Shown here: positions 4,319-12,196 of the stretch, piece by piece
Layout: each line of letters begins with the position of its first letter
Position numbering within the stretch: the first letter of the stretch is position 1
Assembly: GCA_030526885.1 (NCBI GenBank)
Contig: JAUNBV010000048.1
Coordinates: 1 to 12,196, forward strand
Source of the DNA: Syntrophomonadaceae bacterium
GTDB lineage: Bacteria > Bacillota > Syntrophomonadia > Syntrophomonadales > Syntrophomonadaceae
Direction of reading: 5' to 3'
Length of the DNA: 12,196 nt
The notes under the pieces: generated by a model
Seen by the model: only the letters and a program-made list of their open reading frames with translations
Told to the model about the DNA's origin: nothing
The model's database searches: none
Position numbers and translations under genes: made by a program

Positions 4319-5587
4319 GGTGATGCGCTCCAGGCCATTCATATAGGGGCGCAAGGCCTCCGGCACCATCACGCTTCCATCGGCTTGCTGGTAATTTTCC
4401 AGAATGGCGGCCACCGTTCGCCCCACCGCCACCCCGGAGCCGTTTAAGGTGTGCACAAACCGCGGTTTGGCTTTGGCATCGGGGCGGTAGCGGATATTGG
4501 CGCGGCGCGCCTGAAAGTCCTCGCAGTTGGAACAGGAGGATATCTCCTTATAATCATTATAGGAAGGCATCCACACCTCAATGTCGTAGGTTTTGGCGGA
4601 GGAAAAGCCCATGTCGCCGGTGGACAGCAGCACCACCCGATAGGGCAGTTTAAGCGCCTGCAATACGGCTTCGGCGTCAGCGGTCAGCTTTTCCAGCTCG
4701 TCATAGGAGGTTTCCGCCGCGGTTATTTTGACCATTTCCACTTTGTTGAACTGATGCTGGCGGATTACTCCGCGGGTATCGCGGCCGGACGCTCCGGCTT
4801 CGGCGCGGAAGCAGGCGGTATAGGCGGTCAGATACAAGGGCAGGCCCGAGCCTTCCAGGATTTCGCCGCGGTGCATGTTGGTCAGCGGCACCTCGGCGGT
4901 GGGCACCAGATACATGTCCTTGCCCTCCAGCTTAAACATATCATCCGCAAATTTAGGCAGCTGGCCGGTACCCATCATGCATTCGCCGGTGACCATGAAG
5001 GGTGGAAAAATCTCTTTATATCCGTGGTTTTGGGTATGTTGATCCAGAAAGAAGTTCACTACCGCACGCTCCAGGCGGGCCCCCCAGCCTTTGTAAACCG
5101 TAAACCGCGCGCCGGATAGCTTGCCCGCTCGCTCGAAGTCCAATATATCCAACCTGGGGCCGATATCCCAATGCGCCTGGGGTTCAAAGTCAAAGCTACG
5201 CGGCACGCCCCAGCGCCGCATCTCTACATTGGCGCCGTCGTCGGGGCCCACCGGTACGCTGTCATGCGGCAGGTTGGGCAGATAGTACATGATGTTGTCT
5301 ATCTCCTGCTCGACGTTTTTCAGCTCATCCTCCAGTTCCTTCAGACGGGGCCCGGCGGCACGCACCTGTTCCATTAGGGCTTCGGCGTCCTCGCCGGCTT
5401 TTTTTAGCCGGCCCACCTCCTGGGAAGCGCTGTTGCGAAAGCTCTTGATTTCCTCGGCCTGCACCAACAACCGGCGGCGCTGTTCATCCAAGGCCAGAAA
5501 TGGCTCCAGCGCCGTTTCCATATTGCGGTTGCGAAAAGCCGCCTCCGCGCGTTCGGGTTGGGCCCGCAACAGTTTTGCGTCCAGCAT
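4313..5587 (-). CDS. serS: Seryl-tRNA synthetase
   Basis: This class II synthetase of 424 residues attaches serine to tRNA-Ser in the cytoplasm and is essential. An N-terminal antiparallel coiled-coil arm (about residues 28-100), which grips the long variable arm of tRNA-Ser, is followed by the catalytic core: TAE at 230-232, motif 2 at 260-280 (FRAEAG...QHQF) and motif 3 at 383-400 (GSGVAVGRT...LENYQ). The length is usual. The ATG at 5587 has GGGAGG seven bases upstream. It is the last gene of the serine operon, 15 bases after serA, and therefore probably under the serine T-box. All serine tRNA genes lie just beyond it. Confidence 0.97.
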   Translation of the reverse strand: MLDAKLLRAQPERAEAAFRNRNMETALEPFLALDEQRRRLLVQAEEIKSFRNSASQEVGRLKKAGEDAEALMEQVRAAGPRLKELEDELKNVEQEIDNIMYYLPNLPHDSVPVGPDDGANVEMRRWGVPRSFDFEPQAHWDIGPRLDILDFERAGKLSGARFTVYKGWGARLERAVVNFFLDQHTQNHGYKEIFPPFMVTGECMMGTGQLPKFADDMFKLEGKDMYLVPTAEVPLTNMHRGEILEGSGLPLYLTAYTACFRAEAGASGRDTRGVIRQHQFNKVEMVKITAAETSYDELEKLTADAEAVLQALKLPYRVVLLSTGDMGFSSAKTYDIEVWMPSYNDYKEISSCSNCEDFQARRANIRYRPDAKAKPRFVHTLNGSGVAVGRTVAAILENYQQADGSVMVPEALRPYMNGLERITV

Positions 5588-5602
5588 GTTTTATCCTCCC
5601 TG

Positions 5603-7213
5603 TTACTCGTGCTTGTTATCCCCGAAAAATAGTAATATTCCCGGCTCCATCACGCCGTCGATCTCGCTCACTTTTTCCAATACGCGGCGATCCAGCTCGT
5701 TATCCACGTTGATGAGCATGATGGCAGTGCCTCCTTTGGCGGTGCGCGCCACCTTCATGCCGGCGATGTTCACGTTCTCATCGCCCAACACCATCGCCAC
5801 CGGGCCAATCACGCGGGGGCGGTCTTCGTTGCGTACCATCAGCACATAGCCTTCCAGTTCCGCCTCGGTTTCATAGTCGTCGAATTCCACCAAAATCGGT
5901 TCATGCGCGCGGGAAACCGTGCCACCCAGTTCTAGCTTGCGCCCTTGATTCTTAATCACCGCGTTTACCATATTCTTGTAGCGCTTGCTGCTGCGCTCGG
6001 TGTGTTTTTCAAAAATCCTTATCCCCCGGTCCTCCGCCATCAAGCGGGCATTGACATAGGTCACTCTTTCGCCCAGGTACGATTCCATGAGGCCCTTCAA
6101 AAAGGCGATGGTGAGTATCCCGGTGTCATTAAGGGTAATGGGGCCGCTGTAACTCATCTCCACTTGTTCCACCGGGCCTTTGAACAACTGATGGTAAATG
6201 CTGCCCATACGCTCCGCCAGCAGGATATAGGGTTTTAGATAGCGCAGTTCCTCGGAGAGCAGGGTGGGTAGGTTTACCACGTTGGGCACGATCTCGCCCT
6301 TCAGGGCCAAAATCACCTGCTCGGCGATATTTTCACCCACCCGCTTCTGCGCTTCAAAGGTATCGGCGCCCAAATGCGGGGTACACACCACGTTTTTAAA
6401 GTCAAACAGCGGATTCTCCGTGGCCGGTTCTTTTTCATACACATCCAGCCCCACGGAAGCAATCTTGCCGCTCTTCAAACCTTCCACCAACGCCGCTTCC
6501 TTCATGATGCCGCCGCGGGCGCAGTTGACAAGATGTACGCCGTCCTTGCACAGCGCCAGTATCTTTTCGTCGACCATATACATGGTCTCGTCGTTGCGCG
6601 GGGTATGGACGGTAATGATATCGGACAGCTTGGCCAATTCCTCCAGGGTATCCATTTTTTCCACCCCGAAGCGCTGAAAGCGCTCATCGCCGATATAAGG
6701 GTCATAGGCCAGCACCCGCATATTAAACGATTTCAGGCGCTGCGCCACCATGGAGCCGATGCGCCCCAGACCCACGATGCCGACGGTTTTCTCATAAAGC
6801 TCGGTGCCGCGGAAGGGCTTGCGGTCCCAGGAACCGCCTTTGAGCACATCATTGGCCCAGGCCGTATTGCGAATAGAGGACAGCAACAAACTGATGGTCT
6901 GCTCCGCCGCCGAAACGGTGTTGCTATCCGGGGTATTGGCCACCGTGATGCCATGGCGGGTGCAGGCCTCGACGTCGATGTTGTCCACCCCGTTGCCGGC
7001 GCGGCCGATTACCTGCAACCGCGTGCCGCGGCTGATAAGCTCCTCATTTACCTTGGTCACGCTGCGCACGATAAGCGCGTCATACTGATCGATAATCTCC
7101 AGTAATTCCTCACGGGGGATGCCGTCGCGGAAATCAACGTCTAGTTCCGCCCTCAGCAGAGCCAGTCCCTCCTCGGCGATACGTTCGGTTACGATTACTT
7201 TTTTTCTATCCAT
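5603..7213 (-). CDS. serA: D-3-phosphoglycerate dehydrogenase (long form with ACT domain)
   Basis: It oxidises 3-phosphoglycerate to 3-phosphohydroxypyruvate with NAD, the first committed step of serine synthesis. The 536-residue protein is the long type: a substrate/NAD catalytic part with GLGRIG at 148-153, the ARGG arginine (Arg233), Glu262 and the TPH histidine (His280); then the intervening allosteric domain (about 320-450); then a C-terminal ACT domain over roughly the last 75 residues, which commonly binds serine for feedback inhibition. An upstream ATG would add ten residues, but AGGAGG at 7221-7226 stands seven bases before the ATG at 7213, so I use that start. It lies between the aminotransferase and serS in the T-box operon. 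Confidence 0.96.
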   Translation of the reverse strand: MDRKKVIVTERIAEEGLALLRAELDVDFRDGIPREELLEIIDQYDALIVRSVTKVNEELISRGTRLQVIGRAGNGVDNIDVEACTRHGITVANTPDSNTVSAAEQTISLLLSSIRNTAWANDVLKGGSWDRKPFRGTELYEKTVGIVGLGRIGSMVAQRLKSFNMRVLAYDPYIGDERFQRFGVEKMDTLEELAKLSDIITVHTPRNDETMYMVDEKILALCKDGVHLVNCARGGIMKEAALVEGLKSGKIASVGLDVYEKEPATENPLFDFKNVVCTPHLGADTFEAQKRVGENIAEQVILALKGEIVPNVVNLPTLLSEELRYLKPYILLAERMGSIYHQLFKGPVEQVEMSYSGPITLNDTGILTIAFLKGLMESYLGERVTYVNARLMAEDRGIRIFEKHTERSSKRYKNMVNAVIKNQGRKLELGGTVSRAHEPILVEFDDYETEAELEGYVLMVRNEDRPRVIGPVAMVLGDENVNIAGMKVARTAKGGTAIMLINVDNELDRRVLEKVSEIDGVMEPGILLFFGDNKHE

Positions 7214-7220
7214 GATTTGA

Positions 7221-7226
7221 CCTCCT
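7221..7226 (-). promoter_or_regulatory. Ribosome binding site fixing the serA start
   Basis: AGGAGG on the minus strand, seven bases before the ATG at 7213. It lies inside the reading frame if the upstream ATG at 7243 is used, which argues against the longer form. Confidence 0.8.
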
Positions 7227-7280
7227 GCTTTTTTATATATCACATCGTTCGAGAAATGATAATTGTCTTTTTTTAGCTCC

Positions 7281-8453
7281 TTATCCCTGACGCCTGTCCC
7301 CTGTTCCCTGAAAGATCTGCTCCTGCGCCGCGGCTACCGCCCGGCCCAATTCCACCGGATAGCCCATTTGCCGCAGGCCAATCTCCAGCGCGGCGATGAC
7401 CGCCAAAAGATCCAGCTCCCGCACACTGCCTAAATGGCCGATACGGATAATTTTGTTGTCCAGGCTCTGCTGGCCGCCGGCCACTACCACATTAAAGTTG
7501 TTCAACAGATACTGGCGAAGCTCGTTAGCCGCGATGCCCTCCGGCATCCATACCGACGTTACCGCGGGAGAGGCGCTAACCGCATCGGCCAGCGGATTGA
7601 GCCCTATGGCCTGCACCGCGTTGCGCACCAACCGGCGATACCCGTCATGGCGGGCCAGAACGTTTTCCAGCCCCTCATTCAGCATCATGCGCAGAGCCTC
7701 CTGCAAGCCAAAATAAAGGGAAATCGGCGGCGTAAAAGGAGTTTGCCCCTTGGCCTGATATTCCATGCCGAAATCAACGCTCCAATAAAAGTTGGGCTGG
7801 GGATTGGTCCTATGCTTAGCCAAGGCCCGCTCGCTGAACGCCAAAAAGCTCAGCCCCGGCGGAATGCTGAACGCCTTCTGCGAGCCGCTCACCACCGCAT
7901 CCAATCCCCATTCGTCCATGCGCAGATCCGCCGCCGCCAGTCCACTGACAGAATCCACAATGGTCAGCGCCGGATGATTGCCCATAGCACGGCGCACGCC
8001 CTTCAAATCGTTAAACACCCCGGTGGAGGTTTCGTTATGCGTTATCAGCACGGCCTTGATGTCATGGTTACGGTCCTCGGCCAGCCGCGCCCCCACTTCT
8101 TCCGGATCCACCGCCTGCCCCCAGGGCACCTTTATGCTCTGCACCTGCGCGCCGAAAGTCTCCGCAATTTCAGCCAGGCGATCGCCAAACACGCCGATGG
8201 ACACCGCCAGCACCTTGTCGCCCGGCGCCACAAAATTTGCCACCGCCGCTTCTAAGCCTCCGGTGCCGGACGACGGATAAATGAGCAGGTTTTGTTCCGT
8301 GCGGTAAACCTGCTTTATCCCGGCCAAGATTTCCTCCTGCATGTCGCGGAACGCCGCCCCCCGATGGTTTATCATGGGACGCGACATGGCGCGCTGCACC
8401 CGCTCCGGGATATATGTGGGCCCCGGCAGCAGCATATATTGATTCCCCTTCAT
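7281..8453 (-). CDS. Class V PLP aminotransferase, probable phosphoserine aminotransferase role
   Basis: The 390-residue protein belongs to the serine-pyruvate / alanine-glyoxylate aminotransferase branch of fold-type I, class V enzymes. Visible are LLPGPT near the N-terminus, SGTGG at 62-66 (phosphate binding), Asp167 in VDSVSG (pyridine nitrogen) and the Schiff-base lysine Lys193 in SGSQKAF. The sequence is not of the classical SerC type. Its place directly before serA, behind a serine T-box, suggests that it aminates 3-phosphohydroxypyruvate to phosphoserine, or makes serine by a related transamination. The ATG at 8453 has AGGAGG seven bases upstream; a longer frame from 8474 would put that site inside the gene. 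The last eight residues (GTGDRRQG) come from a short repetitive tract. Confidence 0.88.
   Translation of the reverse strand: MKGNQYMLLPGPTYIPERVQRAMSRPMINHRGAAFRDMQEEILAGIKQVYRTEQNLLIYPSSGTGGLEAAVANFVAPGDKVLAVSIGVFGDRLAEIAETFGAQVQSIKVPWGQAVDPEEVGARLAEDRNHDIKAVLITHNETSTGVFNDLKGVRRAMGNHPALTIVDSVSGLAAADLRMDEWGLDAVVSGSQKAFSIPPGLSFLAFSERALAKHRTNPQPNFYWSVDFGMEYQAKGQTPFTPPISLYFGLQEALRMMLNEGLENVLARHDGYRRLVRNAVQAIGLNPLADAVSASPAVTSVWMPEGIAANELRQYLLNNFNVVVAGGQQSLDNKIIRIGHLGSVRELDLLAVIAALEIGLRQMGYPVELGRAVAAAQEQIFQGTGDRRQG
7284..7311 (-). repeat. Short CAGGGA/ACAGGG-type tract at the aminotransferase 3' end
   Basis: The minus strand reads CAGGGAACAGGGGACAGG and continues GCGTCAGGGA, short tandem-like GA/CA-GG units running into the stop codon. 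It encodes the odd tail of the aminotransferase. It looks like a simple dispersed repeat acquired at the gene end. Confidence 0.4.
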
Positions 8454-8460
8454 CACAATA

Positions 8461-8466
8461 CCTCCT
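8461..8466 (-). promoter_or_regulatory. Ribosome binding site fixing the aminotransferase start
   Basis: AGGAGG, seven bases before the ATG at 8453 and just after the T-box terminator's U-tract, so translation signals appear only when the leader reads through. Confidence 0.8.
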
Positions 8467-8469
8467 ATA

Positions 8470-8504
8470 AACAAAAAGCCCCCGCCCCTTCAGGGACGAG
8501 AGCT
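8470..8504 (-). terminator. Intrinsic terminator of the T-box leader
   Basis: AGCTCTCGTCCCT (8504-8492) pairs along its full length with AGGGGCGGGGGCT (8489-8477), allowing three G-U pairs, and TTTTTGTTT follows on the minus strand. This is the OFF structure; tRNA-stabilised antitermination should prevent it. Confidence 0.88.
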
Positions 8505-8598
8505 GCTCCCGCGTTGCCACCCTGGTTGACGCGATAAACGCGCCCACCTCAAAAGCTATAACGTAGCCACCGCTGCGGATTAGGCAAAACTCCGGGTT

Positions 8599-8601
8599 GG
8601 A
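8599..8601 (-). promoter_or_regulatory. Specifier codon UCC of the T-box
   Basis: Unpaired UCC on the 3' side of the specifier loop, between CCTGC and the CCCGGAG closing strand, followed by a purine. It matches tRNA-Ser(GGA) encoded at 3148-3241. Confidence 0.7.
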
Positions 8602-8701
8602 CGGCAGGGTTGCTCTTTGCCGGTTTACACCGCCCACCGGCTCTCTGCAACAAGATTCCCCTGCTTATTCCCATCATCGCCGATTTTTAAAACTGGCTCA
8701 C

Positions 8702-8730
8702 ATTATATTATATGAAGTCAACTATTGCAA
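8702..8730 (-). promoter_or_regulatory. Sigma-A promoter of the serine operon
   Basis: TTGCAA (8725-8730), a 17-base spacer and a perfect TATAAT (8702-8707) on the minus strand put transcription start near 8695, just before the T-box stem I. Confidence 0.8.
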
Positions 8731-8778
8731 GACGATTTTTTGTATACCTAGCGGCCGCCAAACTGTAGCGCCGGCCTA

Positions 8779-11214
8779 TCATTCCTCTTTTTCGATCTTG
8801 AAGCAGGCGATGGCCACCACCTGATCTTCCTCGGAGGTGCGCATGAGCATCACGCCGCGGGAGTAGCGTTTCTGGGTGGAGATATCCTCTATTTCCAGGC
8901 GCACGATTTGCCCCTGACTGCTTAAGATCACTATTTCCTCCCCGCTGCGGACGGTCTGAAAGCCCACTACGGGTCCGTTCAGTTCGCTGATATCGATGGT
9001 CCTGATGCCCTTGCCGCCACGGTTGTGTAGGCGGTATTCGTCAATTTTGGTGCGCTTGCCATAGCCCTCGCGGGTGACCAGCACCACTTCGGATTCGGGG
9101 CGGGCTTTGTCGGCGCCGATGACTTCATCGCCGTAATTAAGGCGAATGCCGATCACACCGGCGGCGGTGCGGCCCATGGGCCTCACCTGCTCCTGCTCGA
9201 ACATGATGGCCTGGCCCTGCGCGCTGATGATAATTACTTTATCCTCATCCTGTACCCGCAATACCCGTACCAGAGCGTCGTCCTCGCTCAGATTGATGGC
9301 GATCAGGCCGTTTTTGCGGATGTTTTCAAAGGCGGAAAGCGTCACTTTCTTCACAATGCCCTTACGGGTGACCATCATGAGGAAACGGTTTTCATCAAAA
9401 ATGTGGACCGGCAGCACCGTGCTGACGTGTTCTCCGGGGCGCAGCTCCAAGAAATTGACCAGGGCCTGTCCCCGTGCCTGACGGGTAAATTCCGGTATTT
9501 GCCACGCTTTGGTGGAGAAGGCGCGCCCCTGATTGGTGAAAAACAGGATATGGTTCAGTACGCCGGTGACCAGCACGTCCACGGCCACCTCCTCATCGCG
9601 CTGCGGGGCCACGCGGATGCCCTTGCCGCCGCGTTTTTGCACTTGATAGGTATCCAGCGGCTGGCGCTTGATATAGCCGCGGTTGCTAATGGTGATAACG
9701 GCCTCATGATCTTCGATGAAATCTTCTTCCTCATAGTCCATGTTGTCGCGGGTGATTTCGGTACGGCGGTCATCGCCGAATTTTTCGCTAATCTCATCCA
9801 GGTCTTCACGAATAATGTCCAGCACCCGGGCGGGGCTGGCCAGTATATCCTCCAGATCGGCTATCAGCAACAGTATCTGGCGGTATTCCTCCTCCAGCTT
9901 TTCGCGCTCCAGCCCGGTCAGCTGCACCATGCGCATGTCGAGGATGGCATTGGCCTGCTTATCGCTCAAACCAAAGCTTTCCATTAACGCGCGGCGGGCG
10001 CTTTCCCGCTCGCGGGAGGCGCGGATGATGCGCACGATCTCATCAAGGTTATCGATGGCGATGCGCAAGCCCTCCAAGATGTGCCGACGGTTAAGGGCGT
10101 TGTTCAAATCAAAGCTGCAGCGCCGGGTAATGACATCCTTGCGGTGGTCGAGGTAATGTTCCATCAGCTGCTTCAGGGTCAGGATGCGGGGCTCGCCGTT
10201 GACCAGCGCCAGATTAATAATGCCGAAGCTGTCCTCCAGTTGGGTATGTTTAAACAATTTGTTAATCAGCACGTTGACGTTGGTGTCGCGCCGCACCTCA
10301 ATAACGATGCGGATGCCGTTGCGGTCGGATTCGTCGCGCAAGTCGGTAATGCCGTCGATCTTTTTGTCCCGCACCAGCTCGGCGATCTTTTCCACCAGCC
10401 GGCTCTTGTTTACTTGATAGGGGATTTCGGTGACAATGATGGCTTGTTTGCCGCCCTTGCGTTCCTCTATTTCATAGCGGGATCGCACCTTGACGCTGCC
10501 GCGGCCGGTCTCAAAGGCTTGTTTGATGCCGGCCTGGCCCATAATGCCGCCGGTGGGGAAGTCGGGTCCCGGAACCGCCTTCATCAGCTCGGATACTTCG
10601 ATGTCGGGGTCATCGATCACCATTTTGATGCCTTCCACCACCTCGCGCAGGTTGTGGGGCAGCATGTTAGTGGCCATGCCCACCGCGATGCCGGAACCTC
10701 CGTTGACGATTAGGTTGGGGAAGCGCGCGGGCAGCACGGCGGGCTCCTCACGGGTGTCGTCATAGTTGGGCCGCCAGTCCACCGTGTCTTTATCGATATC
10801 GCGCAACATTTCCGCCGCCAGCTTCGACATGCGGGATTCGGTGTAACGCATCGCGGCGGCGGAGTCGCCGTCTACGGAGCCAAAGTTGCCGTGCCCGTCC
10901 ACCAGCGGATAGCGGATGGCAAAATCCTGCGCCATTTTAACCATGGTCTGATAGATGGCCGCATCGCCGTGCGGGTGATATTTACCCATGACCTCGCCCA
11001 CGATGTTGGCTGATTTTTTATGCGGTTTGTCATGGGTCATGCCCTGGTCGTACAGGGCATACAGAATCCGGCGGTGTACCGGCTTCATGCCATCGCGCAC
11101 GTCCGGCAGGGCCCGGGATACGATGACGCTCATAGAGTATTCCAGAAAAGATTTTTTTACTTCTTTTTCGATGTCGATGGGGATGACTCGGTTGAACAGA
11201 TTGTCCTCTGACAC
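8779..11214 (-). CDS. gyrA: DNA gyrase subunit A
   Basis: The 811-residue breakage-reunion subunit forms A2B2 gyrase with GyrB and introduces negative supercoils. The N-terminal winged-helix/tower region carries the active-site tyrosine at 124 (AAAMRYTES). The C-terminal beta-pinwheel repeats follow, with the GyrA box QKRGGKG at 526-532, which wraps DNA and marks this as gyrase and not topoisomerase IV. The quinolone-determining region reads HGDAAIYQ: Ala85 at the E. coli Ser83 position and Gln89 at the Asp87 position. The start is GTG at 11214, with AGGAGG eight bases upstream. It follows gyrB by 15 bases as one transcription unit. No convincing intrinsic terminator is seen in the 48 bases before the serine-operon promoter, so some read-through is possible. 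Confidence 0.98.
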   Translation of the reverse strand: MSEDNLFNRVIPIDIEKEVKKSFLEYSMSVIVSRALPDVRDGMKPVHRRILYALYDQGMTHDKPHKKSANIVGEVMGKYHPHGDAAIYQTMVKMAQDFAIRYPLVDGHGNFGSVDGDSAAAMRYTESRMSKLAAEMLRDIDKDTVDWRPNYDDTREEPAVLPARFPNLIVNGGSGIAVGMATNMLPHNLREVVEGIKMVIDDPDIEVSELMKAVPGPDFPTGGIMGQAGIKQAFETGRGSVKVRSRYEIEERKGGKQAIIVTEIPYQVNKSRLVEKIAELVRDKKIDGITDLRDESDRNGIRIVIEVRRDTNVNVLINKLFKHTQLEDSFGIINLALVNGEPRILTLKQLMEHYLDHRKDVITRRCSFDLNNALNRRHILEGLRIAIDNLDEIVRIIRASRERESARRALMESFGLSDKQANAILDMRMVQLTGLEREKLEEEYRQILLLIADLEDILASPARVLDIIREDLDEISEKFGDDRRTEITRDNMDYEEEDFIEDHEAVITISNRGYIKRQPLDTYQVQKRGGKGIRVAPQRDEEVAVDVLVTGVLNHILFFTNQGRAFSTKAWQIPEFTRQARGQALVNFLELRPGEHVSTVLPVHIFDENRFLMMVTRKGIVKKVTLSAFENIRKNGLIAINLSEDDALVRVLRVQDEDKVIIISAQGQAIMFEQEQVRPMGRTAAGVIGIRLNYGDEVIGADKARPESEVVLVTREGYGKRTKIDEYRLHNRGGKGIRTIDISELNGPVVGFQTVRSGEEIVILSSQGQIVRLEIEDISTQKRYSRGVMLMRTSEEDQVVAIACFKIEKEE

Positions 11215-11229
11215 AGTTTACTCCTCCTG

Positions 11230-12196
11230 TTATATGTCCAGATTGCTTACATAACGGGCGTTGGCGTGGATAAACTCTTTGCGCGGCTCCACGTTGTCCC
11301 CCATCAAATCGGTAAATATGGCGTCGGCCGCGATGGCGTCCTCAATGGTGACTTGCAGGATAACGCGATGATCCTGGCTCATGGTGGTCAACCATAACTG
11401 CTCGGGATCCATCTCGCCCAGACCTTTATAGCGTTGAATGCTGTATTTCTTATCCGTGGTCTGCAAAAAATCGTTCAATTCCTGGTCGTTATAAAAATAT
11501 TTGATGTCGTTGCCGCGTTTGAGCCCATACAGCGGCGGCTGGGCGATATATACGTAACCGGCCTCTATCAGCTCCCGCATAAAGCGGAAAAAGAAGGTCA
11601 GCAGCAGCACGCGGATATGGGAACCGTCGACGTCGGCGTCGGTCATTATCATCAACTTGTGATAACGCGCTTTGCTTAGGTCAAAATCCTCGCCGATGCC
11701 GGTGCCGATGGCGGTGATCAGGTTACGGATGGTTTCGCTGCTCAGCATGCGGTCCAGCCGGGCTTTTTCCACGTTAAGGATTTTGCCCCGCAGCGGCATG
11801 ATGGCCTGGGTGTTGCGGTCCCGGCCCTGCTTGGCAGATCCTCCCGCAGAGTCGCCCTCGACAATGAACAGCTCGCAGATCGAGGCGTCCTTGCTGCTGC
11901 AATCGGCTAGCTTGCCGGGCAGGGAGGTGCTTTCCAGCACGCTTTTGCGGCGGGTCAACTCCCGCGCCTTGCGGGCGGCCTCTCGCGCCCGCCGTGCTGA
12001 AACGAATTTATCGATCATGCTCCGGGCTTCAGATGGGTTTTCATTCAAAAAATCTTCCATGTATTGATACACCGTGGCTTCCACGATGCCGCGCACATAA
12101 GTATTGCCCAGTTTGGTCTTGGTCTGGCCTTCGAACTGCGGATTCTTGACCAGCACGGAGATGATGGCGGCGATGCCTTCCAGGATATCCTCGCCG
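11230..12196 (-). CDS. gyrB: DNA gyrase subunit B, C-terminal part (5' end outside the window)
   Basis: The frame is open to the window edge; 321 residues are present. It starts in the transducer domain just before FEGQTKTKLGN and continues through the TOPRIM domain (ELFIVEGDSAGGSA with the catalytic Glu, then MTDADVDGSHIR with the Mg-binding DxD) to the C-terminal RYKGLGEMDPEQLW segment. The ATPase domain is cut off. A GTG at 12156 is only an internal codon: upstream codons (GEDILEGIAAIIS) match the family. It ends in TAA 15 bases before gyrA, the usual gyrB-gyrA order. No insertion or frameshift is visible in the part present. Confidence 0.98.
   Translation of the reverse strand, partial: GEDILEGIAAIISVLVKNPQFEGQTKTKLGNTYVRGIVEATVYQYMEDFLNENPSEARSMIDKFVSARRAREAARKARELTRRKSVLESTSLPGKLADCSSKDASICELFIVEGDSAGGSAKQGRDRNTQAIMPLRGKILNVEKARLDRMLSSETIRNLITAIGTGIGEDFDLSKARYHKLMIMTDADVDGSHIRVLLLTFFFRFMRELIEAGYVYIAQPPLYGLKRGNDIKYFYNDQELNDFLQTTDKKYSIQRYKGLGEMDPEQLWLTTMSQDHRVILQVTIEDAIAADAIFTDLMGDNVEPRKEFIHANARYVSNLDI

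Larger units (their letters stand above)
8470..8695 (-). promoter_or_regulatory. Serine T-box leader (specifier UCC)
   Basis: T-box leaders bind a cognate tRNA and let transcription continue only when it is uncharged. Seen on the minus strand: the stem I base with the GATGA / GGAG kink-turn pair (8678-8674 and 8593-8590); GCAGG/CCTGC above the specifier loop; AGAGAGCCGG and the GGTG apical segment; and the conserved T-box AGGGTGGCAACGCG (8523-8510). In the specifier loop the codon is UCC at 8601-8599, followed by A as usual. That codon pairs with anticodon GGA. The bulge UGGC complements GCCA, the discriminator G and CCA of the serine tRNAs in this window. It controls the aminotransferase, serA and serS. 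AGC (about 8616) was considered as specifier but falls in a paired region. Confidence 0.88.

Noticed and set aside
7214..7280. Possible internal promoter between the aminotransferase and serA (TATATA-rich segment)
   Set aside because: AT-rich, but no -35 box at a suitable distance; serA is better explained as part of the T-box operon.
7434..8255. A 273-codon plus-strand frame antisense to the aminotransferase (similar frames at 6374-7105 and 4451-5119)
   Set aside because: Shadow frames of GC-rich conserved genes; no ribosome binding site or familiar motif, and the opposite strand encodes clear enzymes.
8170..8637. A 155-codon minus-strand frame running through the T-box leader
   Set aside because: The region is a structured leader with T-box and terminator; the frame overlaps the aminotransferase out of phase.
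8731..8778. Possible gyrA terminator (GGCCG/CGGCC pairing)
   Set aside because: The stem is short with a large loop, and the minus strand continues with an A-tract, not a T-tract. No terminator is called.
8779..11214. ParC (topoisomerase IV) instead of GyrA
   Set aside because: The GyrA box QKRGGKG is present, the length is typical of GyrA, and gyrB lies directly upstream.

Overview
The window reads as chromosomal DNA of a moderately high-GC member of the Firmicutes (Clostridia-like). The evidence is strong AGGAGG-type ribosome binding sites, a serine T-box leader, tRNA genes with encoded CCA, sigma-A-type promoters, and an ECF sigma factor paired with a membrane protein typical of this phylum. 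The species cannot be named from the sequence alone.

Layout. (1) 1-901, minus: the first codons of an unidentified gene (1-64), preceded in transcription by an Fpg/MutM-like DNA glycosylase homologue (71-901) that lacks the catalytic N-terminal proline. (2) 902-1188: a non-coding, hairpin-rich stretch with a 30-bp imperfect direct repeat, minus-strand extended -10 boxes and a plausible ECF-type promoter facing right. (3) 1189-3095, plus: an ECF sigma factor and a single-pass membrane protein, probably its anti-sigma factor, overlapping by ATGA and followed by a hairpin. (4) 3148-4218, minus: six tRNA genes (Ser-UGA, Ser-GCU, Arg-ACG, Arg-CCU, Ser-CGA, Ser-GGA in transcription order) behind a near-consensus promoter at 4263-4291. 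Two almost identical 148-bp non-coding elements sit directly after Ser-GCU and Ser-CGA, and each is bounded by a duplicated copy of the 3' end of its own neighbouring tRNA. (5) 4313-8730, minus: a serine operon with promoter, T-box leader (specifier UCC), class V aminotransferase, serA and serS. (6) 8779-12196, minus: gyrA and the C-terminal part of gyrB.

How it fits together. The T-box should sense uncharged tRNA-Ser(GGA), which is encoded in the same window, and switch on conversion of 3-phosphoglycerate towards serine (SerA plus the aminotransferase) together with seryl-tRNA synthetase. All serine isoacceptors needed to read the six serine codons lie immediately downstream, so precursor synthesis, charging enzyme, sensor and tRNAs are clustered. 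The most unusual structure is the pair of tRNA-Ser-associated repeat elements with target-matched terminal duplications. The Fpg homologue with substituted catalytic residues is the second item to check.
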